From NCBI GenBank assembly GCA_945952065.1, contig CAMFGY010000028.1:1-64000 (forward strand): a stretch of 64,000 bases of DNA, given 5' to 3'. The stretch comes from an uncultured Burkholderiales bacterium (GTDB lineage Bacteria; Pseudomonadota; Gammaproteobacteria; Burkholderiales; Burkholderiaceae_C). Every line of letters starts with the position of its first letter. The stretch's first letter is position 1. Made by a program: the position numbers and the translations under genes. This document shows, piece after piece, positions 53,104 through 60,887 of the stretch. The notes beneath the pieces are model-generated. The model did no database searches and was not told the DNA's origin. It worked only from the letters and a program-made list of their open reading frames with translations.

Positions 53104-54199
53104 ACTCTCTCGCCGCCAATTGCTGCTGGCGACGCTGATGGCGCCGGCCTGTGTCCGCGCTCAAACCGTGACAGACCTTGCCGGGCGAAGCGTGGACTTG
53201 CCCAAGAGGGTCGAGCGCATCGTGCTGGGTGAGGGGCGCCAGCTCTACACGCTCGCGCTGCTGGAAGATCCGCCGCTGGCCCGAGTGGTCGGCTGGCAAG
53301 GCGATATGGCCTCGTTTGACCCGCAAACCTACCAGCAGTACCGCGCCCGTTCTCCTCAGATCGACGGGATCGCCAAGATTGGCGCGACCAGCGAGGCCAG
53401 CGTCAGTCCGGAGAGGGTCTTGTCTTTGCGCCCGGACCTCGCTATCTTCAGCATCAGCGGCCATGGCCCCGGTCGGCGCAACCCCTTGGTGGAGCAGCTC
53501 CAGAAGATTGGCGTGCCGGTGCTCTTCATTGACTTCAGAGAGCATCCGCTGCGCAACACCATTCCCAGCCTGCGTTTGCTGGGCCAGGCCCTGGGCCGCG
53601 AGGCGCGCGCCGAGAAGTTCATCGCTTTTTACGAGGCCCAGACCCGACGTGTCACCGAACTCACCCGTGACCTACCCTGGGCGCAGCGTCCGCGAGTGCT
53701 GTTGGATGCACGAGCGGGTGATGTGGCGGGTGTTTTGACCGCAGGAAAAGGCAGCTTTGGTGAACTGATAGAAATGGCCGGAGGACGCAATGCCGGCGCA
53801 GGCCTGATCCTCACACCCTTGGGCGAGGCCAGCTTGGAGGCGGTGATGGCTTCCAAGCCGGAGGTCTATATCGCCAGCGGCTATCAACATCCGACCGCGA
53901 GCGCGGCGGGTTTGCGCATGGGGGCTCAGGTGAGCGAAGCATTGGCGCGTGAAAGCCTCTTGCAAGTGGTGCGGCGTCGCCCTGAAATCGCCAGCTTGCC
54001 CGCCGTGCGCAGCGGACATGTCCATGGGGTTTGGCACCACTTCTACAACACGCCGTATCACGTCGTCATGCTGCAGGCCATGGCGACGTGGCTGCATCCA
54101 CAGCGCATGGCGGGTGTCGATCCGCGAGTCACTTGGCAGCAAATGCACCAAGAGTTTCTCGGGATGCCGCCGACCGGGCAATACTGGGTTTCCGCATGA
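53087..54199 (+). CDS. iron-siderophore ABC transporter substrate-binding protein
   Basis: The 370-residue product has a twin-arginine signal (ELSRRQLLLATLMAPACVRAQ) and a FecB/BtuF-type fold: VTDLAGRSVDLPKRVERIVLGEGR, SVSPERVLSLRPDLAIFS, RPRVLLDARAG and GGRNAGAGLI. It binds the ferric siderophore or released ferric chelate in the periplasm. The ATG at 53087 overlaps the SIP gene; an ATG two codons later is equally possible. A Tat signal on such a protein is unusual and may indicate cofactor-bound folding. Confidence 0.85.
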   Translation: MTMNIELSRRQLLLATLMAPACVRAQTVTDLAGRSVDLPKRVERIVLGEGRQLYTLALLEDPPLARVVGWQGDMASFDPQTYQQYRARSPQIDGIAKIGATSEASVSPERVLSLRPDLAIFSISGHGPGRRNPLVEQLQKIGVPVLFIDFREHPLRNTIPSLRLLGQALGREARAEKFIAFYEAQTRRVTELTRDLPWAQRPRVLLDARAGDVAGVLTAGKGSFGELIEMAGGRNAGAGLILTPLGEASLEAVMASKPEVYIASGYQHPTASAAGLRMGAQVSEALARESLLQVVRRRPEIASLPAVRSGHVHGVWHHFYNTPYHVVMLQAMATWLHPQRMAGVDPRVTWQQMHQEFLGMPPTGQYWVSA

Positions 54200-55218
54200 G
54201 AGTCGCCTATGCTGGTCTCTTGAAACGCCACTGGGGCGTCTTGGGTCTGATGACGCTGGCGATTGTCGTCAGTGGCGCATGGGACTTCACCACCGGGCCC
54301 GCTGGACTGAGTCTGTCGCGCTTGTTGGAACTGCTGCTCGCCCCGTGGAGCAGCAATGCGCCCTTGGATGCGGATCGCGTCATCGTTTGGGACATCCGAT
54401 TGCCACAAGCCTTGATGGCCGTCGTGGTGGGTGCCGCCCTGGGCTTGGCGGGCGCGGAGATGCAGACCGTGTTGGACAACCCTTTGGCGAGTCCGTTCAC
54501 GCTGGGCTTGTCAGAAGCAGCCGCTTTTGGTGCCGCGCTGGCCTTGGTGCTTGGCGCCGCCAGCGCCTGGACGGTCGCGGCCTCGGCCTTTGCCTTCGCC
54601 TGTTTGGCGGCCTTGCTGCTGGACCAAGTGGCCACACGCTTGGCGATGCCTGCAGGCAGCGTTGTCTTGTTCGGCATCGCCTTGGTGTTCAGCTTCAACG
54701 CGCTGTTATGGCTGCTGCAGTTCATTGCTTCGCCTGAAACCTTGCAGGCCATCGTGTTTTGGATCATGGGCAGCCTGGTGCGGGCGGACTGGCCCAAGCT
54801 GGCTGGGCTGAGCCTTGTGTTGGCCCTGTGCTTGCCTCTGGCGCTGCGAGACGCCTGGAAATTGACCGCCTTTCGCCTGGGCGAAGAACGAGCCGCCAGT
54901 TTGGGCATTGACGTGGTGCGTTTGCGCCGCAGGAGTCTGCTACGCGTGGCATTGCTGGCCGGTACAGCGGTGTCGTGCGTCGGCACGATAGGGTTCATTG
55001 GTTTGGTGGCGCCCCATATCGCTCGCCGTCTTTGCGGAGACGACCACCGCTTTTACCTGCCGATCAGCGCAATGACAGGAGCCTTGGTCTTGTCGGTGGC
55101 AGCCCTCGCGGCCAAGCAGATCCTGCCCGGTGCCGCCTTGCCGGTGGGTGTGGTCACGGCCTTGGTCGGCGTGCCATTCTTTTTGGCGATTGTGCTGCGG
55201 CGTGGAGCTTTGACATGA
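54196..55218 (+). CDS. FecCD-family iron-siderophore permease
   Basis: The 340-residue product has about ten helices with FecCD landmarks: VIVWDIRLPQALMAVVVGAALGLAGAEMQ, NPLASPFTLGLSEAAAFGA, and GTIGFIGLVAPHIARRLCGDDHR. It forms the inner-membrane channel, presumably as a homodimer because only one permease gene is present. It overlaps both neighbours by ATGA. Confidence 0.92.
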   Translation: MRVAYAGLLKRHWGVLGLMTLAIVVSGAWDFTTGPAGLSLSRLLELLLAPWSSNAPLDADRVIVWDIRLPQALMAVVVGAALGLAGAEMQTVLDNPLASPFTLGLSEAAAFGAALALVLGAASAWTVAASAFAFACLAALLLDQVATRLAMPAGSVVLFGIALVFSFNALLWLLQFIASPETLQAIVFWIMGSLVRADWPKLAGLSLVLALCLPLALRDAWKLTAFRLGEERAASLGIDVVRLRRRSLLRVALLAGTAVSCVGTIGFIGLVAPHIARRLCGDDHRFYLPISAMTGALVLSVAALAAKQILPGAALPVGVVTALVGVPFFLAIVLRRGALT

Positions 55219-56009
55219 GCCTGGATGTGCAAGGCCTCAGCGCGGGCTATGCGGGTCGCCGTGTCTTGGACGCTATCAGCTTGCCCTCGATCGCCGACGG
55301 CTGTCTGTGCGCCTTGCTCGGCCCCAATGGCAGCGGCAAGTCCACCCTTTTGAAGACCTTGGCCGGCTTGTTGCCCTATCAGGGGCAGATCCATTTGGAC
55401 GGGCTAGAGTTGACTGCGATGCCTCGCGCCGAGCGCCTATCGCGCCTGGCGTATCTGCCGCAGTCGCTTCCGCGTGTTGCGCATTTACGGGTGATTGAAG
55501 CGGTGTTGGCCGCGCTGAGGGTCGGCGGGCGCCGTCACCCGGATGACCTGGCGCTTGCCGAAGCGGTGCTGCAAAAACTGGGCTGCGAGGTGCTTGCTCT
55601 GCGTCAACTGGATACGCTGTCGGGCGGCCAGCGACAGTTGGTCGGCTTGGCCCAAGCCTTGGTACGCGAGCCGCGAGTGCTGCTTCTGGACGAGCCCTTG
55701 TCGGCGCTGGACCTACGGCATCAGTTGCGCACGATGGAGTTGTTGGCCGCCTTGGCGCAAGAGCGAAAGATGGCCGTGCTGATCGTCTTGCACGACCTTC
55801 AAGTCGCGCTGCGGCATTGCAATGCTGCGGTGTTGCTGCAAGCCGGTCGAGTTGTGGCGGCCGGTACACCGGCGCAAGCAATTTCTCCAGACAATTTGGC
55901 TCATGTGTATGGCGTACTCGCCCGAGTGGAGGTCTGCTCTCAAGGCCTCAGTCAAGTGATCGTGGACAAGGCGCTGCGCGACTCCAACGATCCCGTTCAG
56001 AACATCTAG
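55215..56009 (+). CDS. iron-siderophore ABC transporter ATPase
   Basis: The 264-residue product has Walker A (GPNGSGKSTLLKTLAGLL), a Q-loop (LAYLPQSL), a signature (LSGGQRQLVGLAQALVRE), Walker B (VLLLDEPLSALD) and an H-loop (VLHDLQVALRH). It energises the FecCD-type permease. It is the last gene of the Fur-controlled operon that begins at 48705. Confidence 0.92.
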   Translation: MSLDVQGLSAGYAGRRVLDAISLPSIADGCLCALLGPNGSGKSTLLKTLAGLLPYQGQIHLDGLELTAMPRAERLSRLAYLPQSLPRVAHLRVIEAVLAALRVGGRRHPDDLALAEAVLQKLGCEVLALRQLDTLSGGQRQLVGLAQALVREPRVLLLDEPLSALDLRHQLRTMELLAALAQERKMAVLIVLHDLQVALRHCNAAVLLQAGRVVAAGTPAQAISPDNLAHVYGVLARVEVCSQGLSQVIVDKALRDSNDPVQNI

Positions 56010-56043
56010 GGGCGCACACCTTGTTGACTGCATTGAACGCCCA

Positions 56044-56057
56044 TTGATTTTTGGCAA
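56044..56057 (+). promoter_or_regulatory. candidate FNR/DNR box before DGC-domain gene
   Basis: TTGAT-N4-GGCAA has a perfect left half and CAA in the right half. It lies 36 bases before the ATG at 56093, so transcription would begin close to the start codon. Confidence 0.45.
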
Positions 56058-56092
56058 CTGATCGAAGCGCTGTCTTCTGCATGATTGAAGGC

Positions 56093-56482
56093 ATGAATAA
56101 GCACGCGAATCTCCAGCCATTGATCTATAGCTGTTCGGGCTGTTCGGATGCTGCCCAAATGGCCAACCATCTGGCGATCCGGCTGGACCGCGCTGGCTTG
56201 GCTGAGATGTCCTGCATTGCAGGGGTTGGCGGTGGTGTTCGCAGTCTGGTTCGGAAGGCCCATGACGCGCAAGCATCCGGCCGCGCAATCATTGCCTTGG
56301 ACGGCTGCGTCTTGGCCTGTTGTCAGGCTTGTCTTGCGCAACAGGCGCTACAGCCAAGCCGTCATGTGATGCTGCAGCAGCTCGGAGTGCGCAAACACTA
56401 TGGGCAGTCGTTTGATCCCCAACAGGCGGATCGCTTGTTTGAAACGCTTTCGGCTGAATTGCGAGATGCGCTGGCGACTTGA
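56093..56482 (+). CDS. DGC-domain putative zinc-binding protein
   Basis: The 129-residue product shows the DGC family pattern: PLIYSCSGCSDAAQMANHLAIRL, AEMSCIAGVGGGV and the name motif DGCVLACCQACL. Conserved cysteines suggest zinc or cluster binding. The family often occurs in anaerobic and denitrification loci and lacks a settled function. Starts at 56081 and 56093 are both possible; neither has a good ribosome site. Confidence 0.8.
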   Translation: MNKHANLQPLIYSCSGCSDAAQMANHLAIRLDRAGLAEMSCIAGVGGGVRSLVRKAHDAQASGRAIIALDGCVLACCQACLAQQALQPSRHVMLQQLGVRKHYGQSFDPQQADRLFETLSAELRDALAT

Positions 56483-56515
56483 GTGCTTTGAAAGTGAGGC
56501 CGCTGAGCCAATGGC

Positions 56516-58138
56516 TTAACTCCGCATTGAAAGTCGCTTCACTGCCGCAACAAACCTCTGCAGAGTAGGCGAAAGGACGCCAGGTGCGAGGCGCAGGTCC
56601 AGCAACTGGAAGCGCCCCCGATCCGCGTGCGCCAAGGCCAAGGCGCGAACCAGTTCACCGACGGTCTCCACGCGATAGCCGACGCCCCCCATGCCCCCAG
56701 CCATCGCGGCGAAGTCCCATTCACCGCGATCATGGAAGCGGCTGTTGGGTTGAAACATTCTTAGCATTTCCCAACTGGCATTGTTGAAAACCAAGACTAC
56801 GGGATCGCAACCCAAGGCACGTGCGTTGCCCAGTTCCCAACCCGTCATTTGGAATGCGCCGTCTCCGACCAGAATCAGTGGGCGCCGTCCTGTCGAAACT
56901 TGAAGCCCCAAGCCGGCGGGAACGCCGTAGCCCATGGTGGCGTAGTAGCCGGGCGCCAAGAAGTCGGTTGGGAGCAAGTCCAAGGCTGTGAACAAACAGT
57001 CGCCCACGTCACAAGCCACGGGCATTGGGCCATGGACCATCATCAATTGATTGACTGCGGCTGCGATCGCCGAGGGATCGAGCGGTTGTTCAGGCGCCGG
57101 CACGTCAGGCAATGGTCTTGGTGAGGCAGTCTCCCTGAGCTGAGGGGGCTTAGCGACGCGAGCAAGCATCGCATCGACCAGCGCATCAATGGGAACATCG
57201 GTGTAGAGGTGGTGTCCCATTTCGACCCGGCCTTGCCAAACTCGGATGGCGTGACGAAAGTCGATTCTTTGGGCCGAGACGGCAAAGTTGCTGTCACTGA
57301 CCACTGCGCCCATCAGCAGCAAACCGTCAGAGTTCTCGACTTGCTCGCTCAAACTCGGTTCACCCGCCAGTCCTAAATAGGTCCCCAGGGTGGCGCCGTG
57401 ACAATGCGCAAAGAGTCCCCGGCCCATCAAAGTGGTGGCGACGGGCAGAGTTAGACGTCGAGCCAACTCCGCCACCTTGTCTTCGATGCCATAACGTCTG
57501 ATTTCAACGCCGATGAGCATGAAAGGTCTGCGGGCTTGACTGAGCCGCTCCAGCAACTCATCGGCGCAGGCGGCGACTCGCTCCCGGTCGATGATCTGTT
57601 CCGGGCTTGGTTCCGAAAGGTCACAGGCTTGCAGCGGCATATCGCGAGGTATTTCCAGATAGACCGGCCCAGAGCGACGCAAGGCCTGGTCAAGGACACG
57701 GGCGATCAGCGCGGGCGCCGTTCGAACATCATCCAACCGGGCTCGGTCCACCGTGACCTCTTCCAGTAAGCGCCACTGAGAGTCAAGGCTCTTGACCTGG
57801 TGATGGAGCAACAGGCCACTACTGGCCTCGTGTGCGGCCGGGGCGCCCGATAGCATGACCAAAGGTACTCGCTCAGCATAGGCCGCAGCCATCGGGTTGA
57901 TCATGTTCAAAGCGCCCGCTCCATAAGTGACAGCGGCCACCCCCAAGCCGCCTCTCGCTCTGGCTGCTGCATCGGCAGCGAAGCCCAAACCTGGCTCGTG
58001 CGACAAGGTGTACAAAGGCAAGATGTTTGCGTCTTCTATGGCCCCAAAAAGGGGCAGCGCAAAATCACCTGGAATGCCAAAAATCTCCGTGGCCCCACGA
58101 GCTTTCAGGGCGTGAAGCAAGGCTTGAGTGAGATTCAA
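56516..58138 (-). CDS. ThDP-dependent indolepyruvate/phenylpyruvate decarboxylase-like enzyme
   Basis: The 540-residue product is a thiamine-diphosphate enzyme. The catalytic Glu is in LSHEPGLGFAADAAARARGG, a YGAGALNMINPMAAAYAERVPLV segment follows, and the ThDP motif GDGAFQMTGWELGNARALG ends in NNASW. The family includes indole-3-pyruvate decarboxylase (IpdC) and phenylpyruvate decarboxylase. Substrate cannot be decided from sequence alone; auxin-type or aromatic aldehyde production is possible. Its start overlaps the ubiT stop (ATGA), so it is translated with ubiUVT. Confidence 0.8.
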   Translation of the reverse strand: MNLTQALLHALKARGATEIFGIPGDFALPLFGAIEDANILPLYTLSHEPGLGFAADAAARARGGLGVAAVTYGAGALNMINPMAAAYAERVPLVMLSGAPAAHEASSGLLLHHQVKSLDSQWRLLEEVTVDRARLDDVRTAPALIARVLDQALRRSGPVYLEIPRDMPLQACDLSEPSPEQIIDRERVAACADELLERLSQARRPFMLIGVEIRRYGIEDKVAELARRLTLPVATTLMGRGLFAHCHGATLGTYLGLAGEPSLSEQVENSDGLLLMGAVVSDSNFAVSAQRIDFRHAIRVWQGRVEMGHHLYTDVPIDALVDAMLARVAKPPQLRETASPRPLPDVPAPEQPLDPSAIAAAVNQLMMVHGPMPVACDVGDCLFTALDLLPTDFLAPGYYATMGYGVPAGLGLQVSTGRRPLILVGDGAFQMTGWELGNARALGCDPVVLVFNNASWEMLRMFQPNSRFHDRGEWDFAAMAGGMGGVGYRVETVGELVRALALAHADRGRFQLLDLRLAPGVLSPTLQRFVAAVKRLSMRS

Positions 58139-58608
58139 CGTTCGCTCCTTGTGAAACTGACTTCTGGAAGCAAGGGGCCAAGCGCATCAAGGGTGTTTTT
58201 CAGGATCAGGCCGTACTCGGTATCGCCCTCCATCACCAGGGCGCGCTCGAAGAACAACTGGTCTGCATCATCTTGGCCTCGAAGCAGGCGCCAGAGGCCG
58301 TCGGTGCGAGCGCGCAAATGCAAGGCGGCTTTGGGGGCTCGGCCGATCACGGCCTCAAACCCATTCACGCCCAGGCGCAAACGCAGGCGAAGGCCAACAT
58401 CTGCAAATTCCAACTCGACGACACGCCCTTGCAGCGCCTCGCGTTGGGCGGGGTCCAACCGCGGCCAAAGCAGGTGGTCCAGCGCCCGTGCTGCGCACCA
58501 GGACGGGGGTTCGGTGGGGAGCTGACGCAACAACTCGCGCACACGACCGCGCATGGCTGTCAACAAAAGGAATGGGGGTACCGCCGAAGCAACTCGTGGT
58601 TCAAGCAT
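58135..58608 (-). CDS. ubiT: UbiT, SCP2-domain ubiquinone biosynthesis accessory factor
   Basis: The 157-residue product has the SCP2-like pattern QREALQGRVVELEFADVGLRLRLRLGVNGF, then LHLRARTDGLWRLLRGQDDADQLFFERALVMEGDTEYGL with a final lipid-binding segment. UbiT acts with UbiU and UbiV in oxygen-independent ubiquinone synthesis and probably carries the lipid intermediate. The ATG at 58608 overlaps the ubiV stop. Confidence 0.88.
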   Translation of the reverse strand: MLEPRVASAVPPFLLLTAMRGRVRELLRQLPTEPPSWCAARALDHLLWPRLDPAQREALQGRVVELEFADVGLRLRLRLGVNGFEAVIGRAPKAALHLRARTDGLWRLLRGQDDADQLFFERALVMEGDTEYGLILKNTLDALGPLLPEVSFTRSER

Positions 58609-59548
58609 GGCAAATCTCCTGCATGCCCGGCTGGCGTCTGGCAAAGCCGTCGACCAGACTGCCTGGCAAGGACAGTTGGTGCAGCACTTCAAGCGCAGGC
58701 CCCAGCGCATGGCCTTGATTGAGCACGGCATCGAAGAGGTCCAACACCTCGGCAAAACCCCGACTGCACGGCGAGAGGCGCAACCAGTCCACACCAGCGG
58801 CCCGAAGTTGTGGCGCCTGGGCAATCAGGCAATGCAGATCAGCCGATTGGGTACTGATGCCGTTCAAGGCAAGGAAGGGTTGACCTTCGCTGCTGCTCAG
58901 CAGCAGACCATCCGCGTCCTCACGGCATCGAAAATCACATTGATCCTTGCTGAGTCGATGGTGGCGCGCCGTGAAGCAGCGCGCTGAGAAGGCCAAGGGC
59001 ATGCGACCAAAACCAAACACTTCAGTCGTGACCCGGCGTTCGGCTCCAGGGGGGTTGATCCGAGCCACTGCATCTAGCGCCAACTCCAGCGGCGCGACCC
59101 AGGTACTGACATCGTCCCCCTCGCGCAGGGCCTCACACAAGGCACCAGCGCTGTACAGATTGAGGTGCGGGCCAAGGACAAGGCCTTGGCGATTCGTCCG
59201 CGTTTGTTCGCTCCAGGCCTGCACGGCACTGATATCCCCGGCCTCGATGCTGAACTCGGTCTGCTCGGCGATACGTCGCACACCTCGCAGCTCTGCCTCG
59301 CTCATTACCAAAGGCAAAGTGGCCAATCGAACCTGTTTGCCGCAGGCCAGCAAGTCACGCCCGAGGTCCATCCAATCCGCGAGGCTGAACTCGTTGCGGC
59401 GCGAGCAGCAAACTTCCCCCAGGACCAGGCAATCTGCAGGACCATCTGCCAGTTCCGCGTAGAAGGCCAACATTTGCTTTCGGGGCCACCAGTACTGAAG
59501 TGGGCCCACAGTCAGCCCGATGCGGCCCAGCGTTGAAATCTCACTCAT
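58601..59548 (-). CDS. ubiV: UbiV, U32-family oxygen-independent hydroxylase subunit
   Basis: The 315-residue product is a peptidase U32-family protein with LTVGPLQYWWPRKQMLAFYA, LGEVCCSRRNEFSL and a cysteine cluster RCFTARHHRLSKDQCDFRC that holds a 4Fe-4S centre. It pairs with UbiU to hydroxylate ubiquinone precursors without O2, using prephenate as oxygen donor in characterised systems. The ATG at 59548 lies 15 bases after the ubiU stop. Confidence 0.92.
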   Translation of the reverse strand: MSEISTLGRIGLTVGPLQYWWPRKQMLAFYAELADGPADCLVLGEVCCSRRNEFSLADWMDLGRDLLACGKQVRLATLPLVMSEAELRGVRRIAEQTEFSIEAGDISAVQAWSEQTRTNRQGLVLGPHLNLYSAGALCEALREGDDVSTWVAPLELALDAVARINPPGAERRVTTEVFGFGRMPLAFSARCFTARHHRLSKDQCDFRCREDADGLLLSSSEGQPFLALNGISTQSADLHCLIAQAPQLRAAGVDWLRLSPCSRGFAEVLDLFDAVLNQGHALGPALEVLHQLSLPGSLVDGFARRQPGMQEICHA

Positions 59549-59563
59549 CTTTGTGGCCCTCAC

Positions 59564-60577
59564 TTACCGCCAAGGGCGATCAAAGGCACCAAGGGTGCTT
59601 TGTTGCCCTTCCGACCACCGGCCCAATTCGCTTTGCCAGGCCGGCTGCACACTGAACCGACTGCCGCGGGCCAAGCTGTCCAGAGCTTCACGCCATACAC
59701 GGGTGACGCCCGCCACATAGCTGGGGCTGCGCTGCCGCCCTTCAATCTTGATGGCCTTGACGCCACTCGCTGCCAGCTGAGGCAGCAAAGCCAGCGTGTT
59801 CAAGCTGGTCGGATCTTCCAGTGCATAGTCGGGGAGCTCGCTCTCACCGACCTTGAAGCGGCCCTTGCACAAGGTGGGGTAGCCCCTCGATTCTTGAGGA
59901 CCGTATCGGTCGATCAATACTCCCGCAAGACGCGCCTCGACGCCGTCCGAGCGCTCCTCCCATTGAACCGCGCTGGGTGGAGAGCAAACGCCGGCCGTAT
60001 TGGGAGATTGGCCCGTGGCGTAAGAGGAGAGGGCGCAGCGCCCTTCCACCATCACACACAAGCTCCCAAAGCCGAAAACTTCAATTTCCACTGAAGTGTT
60101 CCGGATCACATGTTGGACTTGTTGCAGGGTCAGGACGCGCGGCAGCACCGCGCGTTGTATGCCATAGCGTTGTCGGTAGTACTCAATGGCGGAATAGCTG
60201 GTGGCAGAAGCCTGAACTGACAAATGCAAGCGCATTTCGGGGTGATGGGCGTGTGCATAGGCCAGTACCCCGCTGTCGGCGACGATCAAGGCATCCGCAC
60301 CTAAAGCGGCTGCCGCGTCGACCGCTTGATGCCAAGGGGCCTCATCCCGTGCGTCGGCATAGGTATTGAGTGCCATTAGCACCTGCCGCCCCCTCGCGTG
60401 GGCATACGCCACGCCCTCTCGAACCTGCGTGTTGTCAAAGTTGAGCCCCGCGAAATTGCGGGCGTTGGTCGCATTCTTCAGGCCTAAGTAGACGGCATCA
60501 GCGCCCGCATCAATGGCCAAAATCAGGGCTCGCAACGAGCCAGCTGGCGCGACCAGTTTTGGAATGTTTGTCGTCAT
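59564..60577 (-). CDS. ubiU: UbiU, U32-family oxygen-independent hydroxylase subunit
   Basis: The 337-residue product has the U32 pattern: LVAPAGSLRALILAIDAGADAVYLGLKNATNARNF, VQASATSYSAIEYYR and EVFGFGSLCVMVEGRCALSSY. Four cysteines for a 4Fe-4S cluster are visible (SLC, GRC, GVC and TLC). It is the first gene of ubiUVT-decarboxylase and is preceded by an FNR-type box. Ubiquinone made this way supports nitrate and NO respiration. Confidence 0.92.
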   Translation of the reverse strand: MTTNIPKLVAPAGSLRALILAIDAGADAVYLGLKNATNARNFAGLNFDNTQVREGVAYAHARGRQVLMALNTYADARDEAPWHQAVDAAAALGADALIVADSGVLAYAHAHHPEMRLHLSVQASATSYSAIEYYRQRYGIQRAVLPRVLTLQQVQHVIRNTSVEIEVFGFGSLCVMVEGRCALSSYATGQSPNTAGVCSPPSAVQWEERSDGVEARLAGVLIDRYGPQESRGYPTLCKGRFKVGESELPDYALEDPTSLNTLALLPQLAASGVKAIKIEGRQRSPSYVAGVTRVWREALDSLARGSRFSVQPAWQSELGRWSEGQQSTLGAFDRPWR

Positions 60578-60887
60578 GAGAAATAAGAAAGTTCGGTCCT
60601 CAAGGCCCCAGAGCCTGAGGGACAGGTGAATCTAAGGCGTCCGTAAGAGATCGCGCTTGTTGTTCGACAAACCTTTGACTTGAGGCCGATCAATTCGCCG
60701 ATCCATGGGTTTGCTTGATTGAATGCCCTTGGTTCAGCGAGACAATCACTCGGCGTCAGCCCTCTTCGCCGGAGCTTCACCCCTTGCAAGATTGCTTTTT
60801 TCACCCATCCATCGCCCCCAGCGTTGAAGGGTTACCTGAAATGTCGAGTTCAGGCCCGCGTGGGCCAAGCGCCGCTTGTATCGCTTC
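60578..60887. other. divergent promoter region between ubiU and narX
   Basis: This 310-base spacer holds the FNR-type box at 60681-60694 and the starts of two divergent transcripts. No gene is recognised inside it. Confidence 0.6.
60681..60694. promoter_or_regulatory. strong candidate FNR/DNR box before ubiU
   Basis: TTGAG-N4-ATCAA has a single mismatch to the consensus. It lies about 110 bases upstream of ubiU and about 200 bases upstream of narX. Confidence 0.65.
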
